A DNA stretch of 64,000 bases from Larus michahellis (taxonomy: Eukaryota > Chordata > Aves > Charadriiformes > Laridae). Below are positions 36,701-49,989 of this stretch, piece by piece. The stretch covers positions 682,001 through 746,000 of the forward strand of contig NC_133918.1 in assembly GCF_964199755.1 (NCBI RefSeq), in the 5' to 3' direction. A program made the translations under genes and the position numbers. Within the stretch, counting starts at the first letter, position 1, and each line of letters opens with the position of its first letter. The notes beneath the pieces are model-generated. The model had not been told where the DNA came from and made no database searches. It saw only the letters and a program-made list of their open reading frames with translations.

Positions 36701-39700
36701 GGTTAATAACTGGAGATGTGTCTGTCCACGCAGGTATTTAAGGGATAATCTGTGTCGCTTTATGTTGTGCCAAGAGTGACTGTCTCAGCACTGGTCTCTG
36801 CTGCTGCATTTCCAGCTCTGCCCTAATTTTTGGGCAAGTCTCTCCATATGTACAATAGCTAGAAACAGTTTTGTTCCCTAGAGAGGCTTTGAGGTTTAAC
36901 ATTTATAAAATGCTTTGAGATCTGCAGATAAAGGAAAGCAAGACAATAAACAGTGACCAGGGCTGTGCCAAAGAAATACCCTGTATCACCACAACAGAGC
37001 CGCGCAGGACTGGGTGGAGATGCCTTTTGTTAGAGGGCAAACAACTGCTCCAGGAGCCGCTGCTGCAGGCTTGCTGGGGAGCTCCGCTAGCAGGAGGGGT
37101 GCAGCTAAGGCCCTAAAAGGGCTTGTGTTAAGGAGGTAAAATCTGCGGATAAGAGCACAATTGAGGCACACAGGTGAGGTTTTCTGAGTTTGCCCCCCAT
37201 GCTTCCTATGGCTCGGGGTGCTCTCAGGCTGGGAGCGAACCAGGTCTGGAAGAGATGCTGCCGGATTGCTCTTTGCTCTCCGGGCAGTGCATCATAAAAT
37301 CCCTCGGTAAACTTAATCCACTCCATGAACCTCGTTAACTTTCTTTTAACTGCCTCTGCTTGTCCTTAGAGTGAACTCCTTTATAGTCCCCCAAACAAAG
37401 GCAGGCAGGCAGGAGTGGGCAGGGACGGAGGAACCGGGATTTGCGCTCCTCCCCGGTGCTCCTGGGCGGGTGGGAGGAGCGGGCTGGGGCTCGGACCGCT
37501 CGGCACAGGGGTGCTGAGCTCCTCGGCTGCCGGCTGCTCGGTGGACATGGCATCCCAGAACAAGCTGTCTTGGGGTAGGTCTTTCTGCCAGACATCTGGC
37601 GACGCTGGGATTTTTTGGCAGAGGGTGGGAGGATGGAGCGCGAAGGGAATAATTCTTAGTGGATCAGTTGGGAATTCTGCTCTTGAGGGATTTGGAGGTA
37701 GGTGGGCTGGAGTGTCAGGCTGGAGGTCTTCAGGGATCCTTCTCTCCTCCTCTCCACGCTCTGAGTGCCTGCCTTCCAGTACCGTTCCGCTTTTGGGCAG
37801 GAGCGGAGAGCGTTAACGTCGCTTGAGGACGCAGGCTCCTGTTTTGGGAGCAAGAGGCATGGATCTGCAAGAATAGCTCATCTTTTTCTGCCGCTTCCCG
37901 GCCTTCCCCCGGAACCTACATCTAAGTCCCTTAAAACCTATTAAAGCAAACTGCGGCGAGTGGCACGGCAAGAGGAGCAGGGTGGGTAGCTGGATGCTGG
38001 CTCCGGCACACAATGGTGTTAATTGCTACCCGAGGGTTTCTGGAGTGAGGGGGTGACCCGAGGTCCCCGTGCTGGGAGCCGGGGGCTGGCACAGTCAACT
38101 GCCGTAGCCGGGTGTGTGACACAACCTGGTTGCGAGGTTTCCTCCCCCTATAAGGGGCTTGTGGGATGGTTCTAATTTCAGCTGGTTTTAGAAACGAGTT
38201 GAACTGATGCCCAGCTCTCTGGAGAGGGTCTTGCTTTAATTCAAGTGGCTCGTGCATATCTGGTTTTAACTTGAGAGAAACCAGTTTATCTGAATCACTA
38301 CAAACGGTGCCTGCTTTGAAATGAGGTGTGAAACCTACACCGCTTAGTTTTAATTAAATGCGGGTTGGTGTTTAAGCGAGTCAGTATGCTGCGTGCTTCG
38401 TAGTGGACAGGCTTCCCCCGGGGATGCCGGGGAGCAGCTGAGGCTTTGGGATGCTGCTGAGATAAGGGGGAATGGGCAGGACGGACGAAACTCTGGAAGC
38501 CCAGAATTAACTTCCCAGCAGAGAGTTAAACCCCCGCCCGAGGTCACCGGAGGTAGACGTGTGCTCCTCGTCCCCATCAGAGCAGCACGGGCAGGAGCTG
38601 CACAGCCAAACCCTTGAGCGCGATGGATCCTGGGCACCGGAGAGGTTTGCAGCCGGCTTGTTTTCCCCTCGATTGCCTTTGGGGTCTGGGGGAGCAGCTG
38701 AGACAGGTCACACGGAGGCAGTTGTCCCCTCCAGCCTCTGAGCTGCTCCTTCTGCCGCGGTGGCAGAAGCAAACGGGGCTCTCGCCTCACCCGAAGAGCA
38801 CAAGGTGTGGAGCTGTGGTTTTGCAAACAGCTGAGCTGGCGGTCCCTTGGTGCTGGCGAGGTCTTCCTCTTCCCGTCCGTCCTGGCCTGCCCCGGCTTGG
38901 GGGCTTCTGGGGCACGTTGTGCTCCAAATGGGGAACTGATTTTCATTGGGTTTCCTGCTCTCTTACACGTTCAGCAGCCCCTGGAAAGTCCGGTGTGCCC
39001 CGGACCTTGCTAAAGATAAATGCAGGGCGAGAAGGGCCCTTTCCTTCCAGAGCAGCGAGTGCTGCAGTGCCGTGAACCCCCTCATGAACCCGGTGTGGCG
39101 AGGAGCTGGAGGAGCGTGGTCCATGGCCGGGGTGTCCCCAGGAGCGGAGGTGGGAGCTGCCAGCAGAGCTGGTGCACTGGCGGCAATCCGGTCCTTCGGC
39201 GATGATTTTGGTCCTTCACCTTTGCAGGGTTTTCCTTGCAGTACTGAGGCTAGAGGTGGATTTTAGGGGTTTTCTTTCCTCGTTTTTATACATATATATT
39301 CTTTCCAAAATTTGAAAATGCTGCTGCTTTTCTGCGGGGCAGCAGCTTCTCCTGGTGAGCACACGCAGCGTTCCTCCCAGGGCTGCCGGGAGCCACCTGG
39401 TTTGGCTCTCACCATCCCAACAATCTGGGAAGCTCCAGGTTTTTAACCCCCTTCAGACAACCAGAGCTTCAGTACTTACGGGTCGGGCTCCGGCACAGCT
39501 CTTTTTGTTCATGGGGGGAAAAAGTTCCTTTGAGCTTCTGGTAGTTAAGAGAAAGCAAACTTTAAGCAAAATATCAGAGAAACTTCTTAATGGTGAGTTT
39601 TACTAGACAGTTCTGTTGGCGTTCCTGATAAGTGTTACTGCTTGTCTAGACAAAAGCACTGGGAAACAAAACATCATGTAGAGGAGAGACAGACAAGATA

Positions 39701-40710
39701 ATCTAATTGGTCTCTTTTTGTCTCCAGCTTGTTCCTCTGAATAGCGCAGAGCACTGATGTGAGGAGCATTGAAAGGGCTTGGCCGCCGAGTGTGAAGCCA
39801 GGCTGGATGCTCGCGCTGGCTGCAGAGCAGGGGGAGAAATCCCACTGCCCCCCTTCCCGGCAGCGCTGCGTCACCCGTCCGCAACCCCAGCCATGGGCCG
39901 GTGCATGCCCAGGGTAACGTGAAAGATGTAAATTAGGTGAAATGTTGCTCCTTAGTGTTGTCATAGTCAGAAGAATAAAACCCGCTTTCGTGACATCTTC
40001 ATGGGGCTTCGTAGGAAGTGTGCGGTGGTTTTTTTTAGAGTTATTTTGCTGTTCAGCGTGCGAGATCAGACGAAGGAGGACCAGCTCCTGCCAGCCGTCG
40101 TTAAGTGATGCTTAAGTTGCACCCAGGAAATCGTTTGAAATGTGCACACAGGAAAAAGCTGTTGGTAAGTCCCAGAAAACAGAGGAGCCGTGCTACACGT
40201 TGAGTGCCATCTACTGGCATTTCATTTGTGGTATGGATGTGTTTGCCCGGGAAGAGGGAGAGCTGTCGTGAAGGTCAGCAGCGGGGGACCTGCCGTGAGG
40301 TTTATGGAGGGAGGGCTCGGTGTGCCCAGCCTGTTGGCGAGGGGACAGTAAGGATGGGCAATGTCCTTGTTGGCCATGCAAGTTGTAGTCCCACCCAGTG
40401 CAGGAGGAGCCCAGAAGTAGGTATCTGCTGAGGTTGACACATCCCAGCCTGAGCTGGATGCTTCATACCGTACCTCCATGGCTGATTTAACACAGGATAC
40501 ATCCATGCTGTTGTTGGTAGAAGCTGTGCCACTCGCTGTTCCTGTCCCTTCCATTCCTGTCCCCCCCGTTCCTGTTCGTTCCCTTGAGCTAGCCCCAGAT
40601 GCTTGTCTGCCTACTGATCCAGGCCAGGTGACAGGTCTCGATTTTTAAGAAACCAACCCACCGCCACCACCTCGGTCCCTTAATCTCTTCGCCTGCGTTT
40701 GGGCTAATAA

Positions 40711-40974
40711 AATCATAGAATCGTCTGGGTTTGAAGGGACTTTTCAAACCATCAAGTCCAACCATCAACCCAACACCGCCAAACCCACCACTGACCCGTG
40801 TCCCTCAGCCCCACGTCTGCCCGGCTTTTCAATCCCTCCAGGGATGGCGACTCCACCACTGCCCTGGGCAGCCTCTTCCAATGCTTGATAACCCTTTCCG
40901 TGTAAAAATTTTTCCTAATATCCATCCTAAACCTCCCCTGGCGCGGCTTGAGGCCGTTTCCTCTTGTCCTGGGA
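40711..40974 (-). repeat. CR1 fragment, minus orientation, type B
   Basis: It starts AATCATAGAATCGTCTGGGT and continues with AGTCCAACCATCAACCCAAC, CCTCCAGGGATGGCGACTCC and CCTAATATCCATCCTAAACC, ending near TTTCCTCTTGTCCTGGGA. The minus strand reads as the ORF2 C-terminal remnant ([17 protein letters not shown]). Same subtype as the inner copy at 8708 and the plus-oriented copies at 47.7 and 56.2 kb. Confidence 0.92.
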
Positions 40975-42677
40975 AGGGTGCTGCCTGGAGATGGGTGTTG
41001 TGATCCGGTTTTACTGACAAGGGGAACCAGGGCACAAGGGGCTGGAGCAACTTTTTGGTGTCCCCTGGCTGACATGTGATTAGAAACAGGGTGTTGGAGG
41101 CTGAGGGACAGCCTAAACCCCTGATGCAGTGCATGAGTGGTTTCTCCTGAGGTCAAGAGGCTGGTTGAGACCTTGCCTGATGGGCTCTATGCCATCTACA
41201 CCATAAGCCTCTGTAGACCTTAAAACAAAAGCTGGTGATTTTGTATCTTTTTTTCAGGCAACCTCTACCTGTGAGTTGTCCTTTTGGCTTTAGGGGAGCG
41301 AGGGGAATTTGGGGTATGGAGTATGGTTAGGCAAAGATGTGGATTCCTCACAGGGGAAGGGATGAGTGAACATCTTGAAGTGTTTATATTTAAAGAGGAA
41401 AAAAAAAGAGTCGTGGTTCTTGGAAATGGTGTTTCTTAGTAGCGAGTAGATCGAATACAGCCCTTTTTAATGCAATTTAAATAATCGATGGTATATTCAA
41501 TTATGGAAATATTTGGCAGAGCTCTAAATAGGTCACATCTGTCCTTAAACTGTTCTTAAGGTAAATATCTCGCCGTGCTGCGTCGTGTTGACCGAATTCT
41601 GTAAGAACTGGTCCCTGGGAGGGAGAGCTTGGCTGTGCATGCAGTTATCCCCAACACTCCGTACCGTGTGGACTGCTGGCACCGGGGTTTGCTTTAGGGA
41701 TGCCTTAGTAAGCCCGACCTGTGTATGTGGGGCATTTTCAGCTACTGAAGTTTGCAATCCCGCAATTCCAGCACTGTAACTGCGCCTGGCCGGGGGATTC
41801 GGCATCAGAGAGGTCTTGGTGGCTTCTGTGTTGGCCACCAGCTTGCTCTCATGGGCCAGGATGGCAGCCGTGAGCCCGCTGCGTGCTCCGCGACGCTTGT
41901 CGCGGGAGAGGAGAAAGCAAAAAGACGAACCTTTGTTGTAGCGACCACAGTCTTGAAGTTATTTGCAAACAAAAGCTGGAGCGGAGGGCTTGCCCCAGCC
42001 CCGCCGAGGGAGGCAGGTGGTGTTGAGAACACTTTGTTTGGGAAAGTTTTTCTCATTGTGTCGAACAATTCTTCTTAGATGATCCTTCCTGTGGGCTGAA
42101 TCATCGTCTCGGGGAACACGTTAGTTATCCTAGCCAGCCCCGCGGCCGCATCCTGTGCGGTCCGGGGCATCCTGCGCTGCCGGCGGGGCACCCAGCGCCC
42201 CGCGGGATTGCAACACATGCCTTTTGGTGCAGAATAAACGCTCCTGGATGTGCTTTTTTTCTTCAGCCTTCCTTTGCCCTTTGGGATCTGTTTTTCCCCC
42301 ATGCTCCAGGGAAGTTTGCAGCGTGAGTGCTGGCTCGTTAGCAATAAAGCATACAAGTCATTAACCACCATCCCTCTCCCCGGTAAGAGAAGCCTTACAA
42401 ATAAACTACCAAGGCCACTGTGATTGTGTGTGTGCGTGCTTGGCCGTTTACCCACGTAATTTCCACATTATTTGGAAACGGTCTTTAATTTGTCTAATTT
42501 TTAACTGCCTCTGGGCTGCCTACCTGCTGGCGCCGGAGCGCGGTGGTGGCAGGGATGCACGACTGGCACTGCTCGCTCCACGCAGCTGGGGAAGCCGCCA
42601 AGGAAAGGCTTTTTGTTTGATCTGAAACATCTCCCTTGCAAACTTTTGGGTTTGGGGTTTTTTTTGTCAGGTATAAA

Positions 42678-43342
42678 GGGGTGTCGGTGGGTGAGAAGCT
42701 CCACACGCCCCGGCAACGTGCGCTGGCAGCCCAGAAACCCCCCCGCAGCCTGGGCTGCATCCCCAGCAGCGTGGGCAGCAGGGCGAGGGGGGGATTCTGC
42801 CCCTCTGCTCCGCTCGGGGGAGACCCCCCTGCAGTGCTGCCTCCAGCGCTGGGGCACCGACAGCAGAAGGACACGGAGCTGTTGGAGCGGGGCCAGAGGA
42901 GGCCCCGGAGATGCTGGGAGGGCTGGAGCCCCTCTGCTGGGAGGACAGGCTGAGAGAGCTGGGGGGGTTCAGCCTGGAGAAGAGAAGGCTCCGTGGAGAC
43001 CTTCCAGCCCCTTCCAGTCCCTAAAGGGGCTCCAGGAAAGCTGGGGAGGGACTCTGGAGCAGGGAGGGGAGCCACGGGACGAGGGGGAAGGGTTTGAAAC
43101 TGGAAGAGGGGGGATTGAGATGAGATGTGAGGCAGAAACTGTTTGCTGTGAGGGGGGTGAGCCCCTGGCCCAGGTTGCCCAGAGAAGCTGTGGCTGCCCC
43201 ATCCCTGGAGGGGTTCAAGGCCAGGTTGGCCGGGGCTTGGAGCAACCTGGGCTGGTGGGAGGTGTCCCTGCCCAGGGCAGGGGGTGCCACTGGGTGGGCT
43301 TTAAGGTGCCTTCCCACCCAAACCATTCTGTGACTCCATGAT
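42678..43342 (+). repeat. CR1 fragment, plus orientation, type A
   Basis: It begins at GGGGTGTCGGTGGGTGAGAA (ORF2 GVSVGEKL) and runs to the 3' end AACCATTCTGTGACTCCATG. The 3' portion of ORF2 remains open over about 240 codons (42613-43341), but the upstream RT is missing. It is near-identical by eye to the copies at 28.7 kb (opposite strand) and 55.2 kb (same strand). Confidence 0.94.
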
Positions 43343-44447
43343 AAGTAGACAGGCTTTTGTCCCCTATTTTGTTGCTCGGTGAGTAATGAAAAACAAAGTG
43401 GGGAAAGATTTCTAGTCCCCAGCAAAAGGACAGTGTTCTGGTTGCATCTCTGATACCGTAATTTTATTTTACATTGCAAATCAAACAATACTTGGAAAGA
43501 TGCAAATCAGAGCGGAAACAGAGGTATATGCTTCTAAGTAAAGTAGTGGGGGTGTATGTGCCTATTCCGTGCATCTGCGTGGATGTGCAAAATACACAAT
43601 TGCCTGTGAAATACGAAAGGTCAATACGTAGTGTCTCGGGGGACCCACAGCCGTCGTATTTCATTCCTCGCTGGCATCGGGCTGCTGTGCGCGCTCAGCA
43701 AAATGAATTCTTTCTTTGGACAACAATACGTGCGTTAGTGTCGAGTGTCTGCATCTTTCATGAGTGTGCAACTTCGTGGTAAAATAAATGAGCTGGAAAA
43801 AACAGGATGTGGATTTACTCTCGCTCTTCTCCCCAAAGCTTTCTGTTTAATGGAATATAACCTCTTGCTTTGTGAATAAGCCTGTATCTACTGAATTTAA
43901 ATTGTTTTGTGGTAGCAAACATGTTGATGTTGTTGAATGCATGTGATGCAGAACATGAGTAAAAGTTCTCTACAGGGCTGTCTTCAAGTTTGAGTTTGCT
44001 TGCAGGATTGCGGTTCCCTGGGGCCCTCGGAGGTCCTATAGGTGGATGTATGGGCTTCAGGCGGGGGCTTCTGAGGGGCACGAGTCTGGGATTCGGGCCA
44101 AGGATGTAACTCCTCATAGCTCCCGGGGTTTTCATATTTAGTTAAGTTTCATGCCTGGAAATAGTGAGGAGCAGCATTCGGTGAGCTTGGGTTGAAGGAC
44201 AGCTGGGGAGGTGGCAGGGTGGCACTGCAGGTGTCCAACGCCGCGTTTCCCTACGCTGAGATTTACTGTCTCCTCTTGTGGTGGGTGAGTGTGTTCTCCA
44301 GCCTCCTGTCAAAAACCAGTTTGGGGAGGGCCCCGTGCCAAGGGGCTTCATAGCACCCTCCTGGTAAGGGGGTCCTGCAGGGTGGAATCTGAGCCGCCTC
44401 CTCCTCGGTTGGTTTTATCATGAGCTGCTCCCAGCAGCTATAGGTGG

Positions 44448-44503
44448 CTCATCCCCAGCCATGGGCTTATCCCCAGTCGTGGGCTTATCCTTCGGATGTG
44501 GGG
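44448..44503 (+). repeat. three-unit minisatellite, 18-20 bp
   Basis: The unit (CTCATCCCCAGCCATGGG) is repeated as CTTATCCCCAGTCGTGGG and then a diverged third copy. Confidence 0.75.
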
Positions 44504-44671
44504 CAGCCCCTCATGCTTCTCTCACCCTCTCTCTGCAGTCCCTGCAGCCCTGCTTTGCCATGTCCCAGAGCAGTGGGACCACAGGGCTGGCTGACCGGTG
44601 GCAATGGGGTTCCCACTGCCACCTCACATTTGGGCTCTGTTTCCATCCACGAGGAGGCCAGCGGAGCTGCT

Positions 44672-44803
44672 CCCTGGGGATATTTAAAAGACGGGCAGAC
44701 GTGGTGCTGAGGACATGGCTTAGTGGCGGTTTTGGCAGTGTTGGGTTGAGGATTGGACTCAATGATCTTAAGAATCCCTTCCAATCATAACGATTCTCTG
44801 ACT
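44672..44803 (+). repeat. CR1 3'-end fragment, plus orientation, short
   Basis: GGGATATTTAAAAGACGGGC and GTGTTGGGTTGAGGATTGGA, followed by AATCCCTTCCAATCATAACG, are CR1 3'-end signatures. About 130 bp remain. It resembles the inner nested copy at 59.7 kb more than types A or B. Confidence 0.85.
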
Positions 44804-44982
44804 CCTCCGAAACACGCGTTGATCCAAGGTGCTAGCAAAGAAAAAGCGAATTCTCTGACACCTGTTACCGGTCTGACTCAAACCGATGTTATTCTTGGCC
44901 TGTTTCCCTGCGCTTTTGTTCCTTAGGCCCTCCTTGACATCCCACTTCTCGCAGAGCGCCGTTGGGCTGTTGAGCTTGGATG

Positions 44983-45057
44983 GAGGCTGGGGACAAGGGA
45001 CATGGGGAGGTTTGTCCCACAGAGGCTGGGGACAAGGGACGTGGTGGGTTCGTCCCT
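44983..45057 (+). repeat. two-copy tandem repeat, about 39-bp period
   Basis: GAGGCTGGGGACAAGGGACA starts at 44983, and the same phrase (with G for the last A) starts at 45022; each is followed by GTCCC. Simple duplication. Confidence 0.75.
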
Positions 45058-45360
45058 TTTGAAAGCACCGACTGGTCAAGCCCCGTGTTGTCCTCCGTCC
45101 CCTTTTCATGCTGCTTCTTTGTGCTCTTGTTTGGTCATCACTGTGCCTTTGTTTTTACAGCTGGGGGAAATGTTTTGAGCTTTAAAGTTTATTTTCTTCC
45201 CTCTGGTTGTCGTCACAGGTTTGTTTTCTTTCTCCCTGTGGCATCTCGCTGGCTTTCCTAGGGGCTGGGAGGTAGGACCGTCTCTGCTCTCCATCCCGTC
45301 CCGCTGGAGGGAGTGGGCTTCTTCCCTGCACTCGGGGGGCCCGGTGGCTTCGCTGCCTTC

Positions 45361-45938
45361 AGAGAATCACAGAATCCCAGCCTGGCTGGGGTTGGAAGGG
45401 ACCTCTGGAGATCATCGCCTCCAACCCTCTGCCAGAGCACGTCACCCAGAGCAGGTGGCACAGGAACACGTCCAGGCGGGTTTTGAGTGTCTCCAGAGAC
45501 GGAGACTCCACCACCTCTCTGGGCAGCCTGTGCCAGGGCTCTGCCACCCTCAAAGGAAGGAAGTTTTTCTTCATGTTGAGATGGAATTTCCCGTGTTCCA
45601 GTTTGTGCCCGTTGCCCCTCGTCCTGTCCCCGGGCACCACTGAGAAGAGTCTGGCCCCGTCGTCTTGTCCCCCACCCTTTAGCTCTTGCTGAGCAGTGAT
45701 GAGATCCCCCTCAGTCTGCTCTTCTCCAGCTGAACAGCCCCAGGGTTCTCAGCCTTTCCTCAGCACAGAGATGCTCCAGGCCCCTCATCGTCTGCTGTCC
45801 CCTCTCCAGCAGTTCCCTGTCCTTCTGGAACCGGGGAGCCCAGAACTGGACCCAGCACTCCAGCTGTGGCCTCCCCAGGGCAGAGCAGAGGGGGAGGATG
45901 ACCTCCCTCCACCTGCTGCCCACGCTCTTTTTAACGCA
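45361..45938 (-). repeat. CR1 fragment, minus orientation, diverged subtype
   Basis: It starts AGAATCACAGAATCCCAGCC and contains TGGGGTTGGAAGGGACCTCT, CAGAGACGGAGACTCCACCA and TGAACAGCCCCAGGGTTCTC. It ends at the CTGCTGCCCACGCTCTTTTT block. The minus strand gives an ORF2-like remnant (HLNMKKNFLPLRVAEPWHRL). It is a clearly different subtype from types A and B. Confidence 0.92.
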
Positions 45939-46829
45939 CAATCACTGGGTCTCACTGGCTTTTTGTTAGTTTAATAAATGCCGTCCAGTTTGGCCTGTCC
46001 TCCGGGGAGAGGGCGGCCCAGCAATTCGGTGCTGCCGTGGACCACGGGACTGTGGGTCCAGTCCTTGGCAGCGCTGCAGACACCGGTGGTGGCTGTACCA
46101 TGGTGCAGCGTTGTCCCACCGCCAGCACTATGTGCGGTTGTTTTGCAAGGCCTTGATGAGGTTTGAGCTGGTCCGGGTGATTTATTTCCTTAATTCTGAC
46201 TTTAAGCTGGCAAACTCTCGTTTTGATTACCAAAAATCCACTCCCAAAATGCAGTGGCGACCTTCCTGTAGGGTCTGCAAATAACACTTGTTGGGTTTTC
46301 TTTTTCAAACCTTCCTCTCCCCTGTACTGGGCAGTTTTATACACTTATTTTTCTCTTCTGGGGTGTCACCCGAGCACCCCCGAAACCGTCCTGGGGATGC
46401 CTTGGAGCCTGCCCCGTCCTTGGAGAGAGGTTGCTGTGCCATTCCAGCTGAGCCATGTCCTGTCCCACGGCAGGAGCTGGGAATGCAGCTTCATTTTGAA
46501 ACGCCACGTGCATCATCTCCCAAACCATCTTCCAAAAGACCAGGAGAAGCTAAAGTACTTCTTTGTTTCTTTTTCCCCTCTTTCTGGCTTGCTTTTTTTT
46601 TTGGTATTGGCTATAAATTTAATTTCTCCCTGTACTCATCCCTCGTCCAAAGCCAATGGGGGACGGATCATCTTTCCCCGCTCCCGTCTTTCCCCAGCCC
46701 CAAACATTTCCTAAACCCCAGTTCTGAGTGTGGACCGTGCAGAAACTGCTGAACCAGAACACGGCACGGGAGACGCCAGAACAGATGCTGAGCGGAGGAA
46801 TTAATGATCACCAAATAGGTGGCATCAGC

Positions 46830-46846
46830 TTTTTTTTTTTTTTTTT
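46830..46846 (+). repeat. poly-T run followed by AAAGTC
   Basis: Seventeen T preceded by CAGC and followed by AAAGTC. The complementary version occurs at 48912 (GACTTT before the A-run). Confidence 0.85.
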
Positions 46847-47670
46847 AAAGTCAAAAATTATCCCTGAGTGCGCGTTTGGGGAGGGGGGAGGCAGCAGTGG
46901 GTGCTTCCCTGGGGACGGGCGCGGGGTGGATGCGCTTGTCTTGGCTTTGCATTCTCGGTCCATTCGTCATCACTAAGATAAAGGAGCAGAGGCTGCCCCG
47001 TAAATCTTGTAGGGCTCTGAGATGACCCATTTGTTCAACGTCTCGGCGCAGCTGTGTGTCCCCACTGCGGGTGCCTGGTCTGGAGGACGGCATCACTGCC
47101 CTCCACTTCTCCGGGTTATCGTGGTCTGGAGCATTCGCTTGTGCCACCAGCTCCTCCTGGCCGGGTTGAGAAGCCGGCAGCACGCAGGGGCAGGGGCCGG
47201 GACTGCGCTGGGTCCTGGAGAGCTCTGAGCTTCTCGGGCTGCGTGGCTCCATCCCCTTCTTGGGGCGTGACACGGTGGCTTTGGGTCCCTCCGGGCAGAG
47301 CTGGCACCTCGCTGTTGGGGGGCAGGTACGCAGCGGTGCTCGTCCTCAGGGATCACCCCTACGTCCCTCAAATTGTGGGTTTGGGGAGCACGTCCTGGCA
47401 AGCCGCTGTCTTCATTCCAGCCCTTCCATCCTGCGTCCGGCCACACTGTGTCCCTTGCCCAGGACCAGCCGGGCTGTGGCTACCAGCAGTGCGGTCATGG
47501 CACAAAACCGCCCGCCCTCGAGCGAGATGCACTGAAATACTCTCTTTCTCCCCAGGCAGCAGCAAAGCTGAGCCTTGCTGTCTTGGCCAGCCAGCTTTGG
47601 TCCAACCTCAAGTTTAGAGGCAGCGGAGGGGATGGAACTCTACAACTCCCAGAAAGGAGGGGGTAGCGCG

Positions 47671-47956
47671 AGGGGTCGGTCTCTTCTCCAAAGGAACAGG
47701 CGATGGGACAAGAGAAAACAGCCTCACGTTGCCCCAGGGGAGGTTTAGGATGGATATTGAGAACAATTTCTACACCGAAAGGGTTGTCAAGCATTAGACG
47801 AGGCTGCCCAGGGCAGTGGTGGAGTCGCCATCCCTGGAGGGATTGACAAGCCGGGCAGACGTGGTGCTGAGGGACATGGGTCAGTGGTGGGTTTGGCGGT
47901 GTTGGGTTAACGGTTGGACTTGATGATCTGAAAGGTCCAACCCAGACAATTCTATG
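47671..47956 (+). repeat. CR1 fragment, plus orientation, type B
   Basis: It begins near GGGGTCGGTCTCTTCTCC and carries GGTTTAGGATGGATATTGAG, CTGCCCAGGGCAGTGGTGGA and GTGTTGGGTTAACGGTTGGA. It ends AACCCAGACAATTCTATGG. Nearly the same as the copy at 56171-56462. Confidence 0.92.
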
Positions 47957-48911
47957 GACTCCCGTCTGCCCCATCAGCAGAGCCACCAAGGTGTCATCAT
48001 CTGGGACCCCGTGCTGCCCCCCCAGGTGTTCAGCACCGATTGCTTTTGGGGGATTTTTTTTTGCCTTTTTTTTTTTTTTTTAATTGTTTTGTCGTGCGCC
48101 GGGAAAAGGAAGTGAACAAATTGTATAGTCCCATCCACAGTCGACGTCCTGTAAACAGCTACCGGCTGCCGTCCATTCACAGCTGTTTTTTCCTATTCGG
48201 GGCTGGTAAATAAACAGGCAGAGCTGGTGGCTGCTCCCAGCACCCGCGTGTCCCCATGCAGGGGCTCTGCCAGCACCCAGGGACCGTTCCCGGGGGATGC
48301 CTGGGTGCCCAGATGCGTTGGTGGGTTTTTCCTTGCCGGGCCAGGGTCCGGGGAGCCAACTCTCGCCAAGAAAAACAACTTTGCTGGTTTGACTGGGACT
48401 ACAGCTAATTACTAGTCGACTAATTTTATTGATTTCAAATCCCTTTTAGCAGAGATTTTGCTGTGAGGCTGATCGCCAGAGCGATTAGGACACAAAGCCG
48501 CTTAATTTGGAAGTGTTTATCAAGCAGCCTTCTGTCACCTCTATTTCAAATCAAATTACGGTGGCATCGGTGTCTCTCTCCGTGGCAGCTTGCATTGTCC
48601 CACCTCCAGCGGAGGTGGCTTCTCTCTTCCTGGGGGCTAGCAGGGGTTTGGTGTCTCCATAGCATAAGTGTGGTGGGATGCTGGCTGTGGGGGTTTTATT
48701 CCCAGCTGCCACCATGTCCCTGTCCTTCTCCAGCCCGTGGCCACCGCAGCGGTCACAGAGCTGAATTTTGAGTTCCAAAACCTCACCGCGGGCACCTTGT
48801 GGGCGATAGACCCTTGGAGATGAGAGATGCCATCTTCGTGGCAGCTGTGGCTGCTGCCAAACCTTGTCCAGCCACATGAGGGGCTTGGCCTAAATATTTT
48901 TAATAGACTTT

Positions 48912-48936
48912 AAAAAAAAAAAAAAAAAAAAAAAAA
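48912..48936 (+). repeat. poly-A run
   Basis: Twenty-five A, preceded by AATAGACTTT and followed by GCCTAGCC. It could be a simple-sequence expansion or an old retroposed poly(A) tail; no source gene was recognised upstream. Confidence 0.85.
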
Positions 48937-49989
48937 GCCTAGCCTAGTGGTTTTGATGGGAATCAGATTAGGGCGGGTGCATTGATGCTGGCAGATTGTG
49001 GAGGCCGGGGCGGCCGGGGGGAGGGAAGCGTTCAGCCCAGCTCAGCCGCAGCTCCGGCAGCGCATCGTCCCCAGCGATGTCCCCCACTGTCACCCGTGGG
49101 GCTGCCATAACGGTCCCCTCGCTGCACCCTCCTCCTGACACCGAAAACTAGGTGCCTTTGAGTCATTTGAGCCTGCTGGGCCGCAGCTTTGTGGCAGTGC
49201 ACGTTCTCCTCCAGGTACCCCTCTCCTCCGGGTACCCAGAGCAAAAGCTCTGGATCTTGCTGCACAAACAGTATCTGAGAGGTCTGAGGAGCAAAATGTC
49301 CCGCTCTGCGTCCCCGCATGTCCTCCAGCTCCCGAGGGACGGCTGCCCACCCCTCGAGCTTTGCTCGCGAAGTAATCCTTAGGGATTGAGCTTGTTCTGA
49401 AAGCCCTTGGCCTGACTGCAGAGGCCGTGGGTCGAGGCGTCCTTGGCCGTCTCTGGGCGGGCAGAGCAGGGGCTGCCACCGAAGCCACGCTCCCCACAAG
49501 TCATATCCCAGTGCCATGCTGGGATCAGGGGGGTGCAGGCTCCAAAGGACCTCGGGGCTCTCAGCAGGCTCCGGGAGCAGCACCTGTGCCCGGGCAGCTT
49601 TCGGGGCTGGGGTTATTGGAACCAGAGCAGCATCTCTTGGCGTGGGATTTTCACCTCCAGAGACCCCGTGGGTGGGGACTGGAAGCCCCAGGCTGAAAAC
49701 TGGGCGTCTGCTGGGATGTGGGGACAGGGCAGAAAACCCTACACCCTCCTTAATGCCTTTTCTTCTTTAAGAGTTATGTTTCTAAAGTGGTTTCTTTCCT
49801 CCAGGGTGGGGGACGGCTCCCGGTGCCCCATGTCACTCATCACTTGTGCGTAGCCTTTTACTATGGCTCATTATCGGGTAAAGGGCTTTTTTGCTGAGAC
49901 TAAACATGGACAAATTATTTTTATCCATGCTGAGAGCTTAGGACAGTTCTTGTCTATCAGCTCTTCTTAGCTGCAGCACAAAAATCGTA

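Noticed and set aside
42613..43341. 242-codon plus-strand open frame
   Set aside because: CR1 ORF2 C-terminal remnant of a 5'-truncated copy, without the reverse-transcriptase domain; annotated as a repeat.
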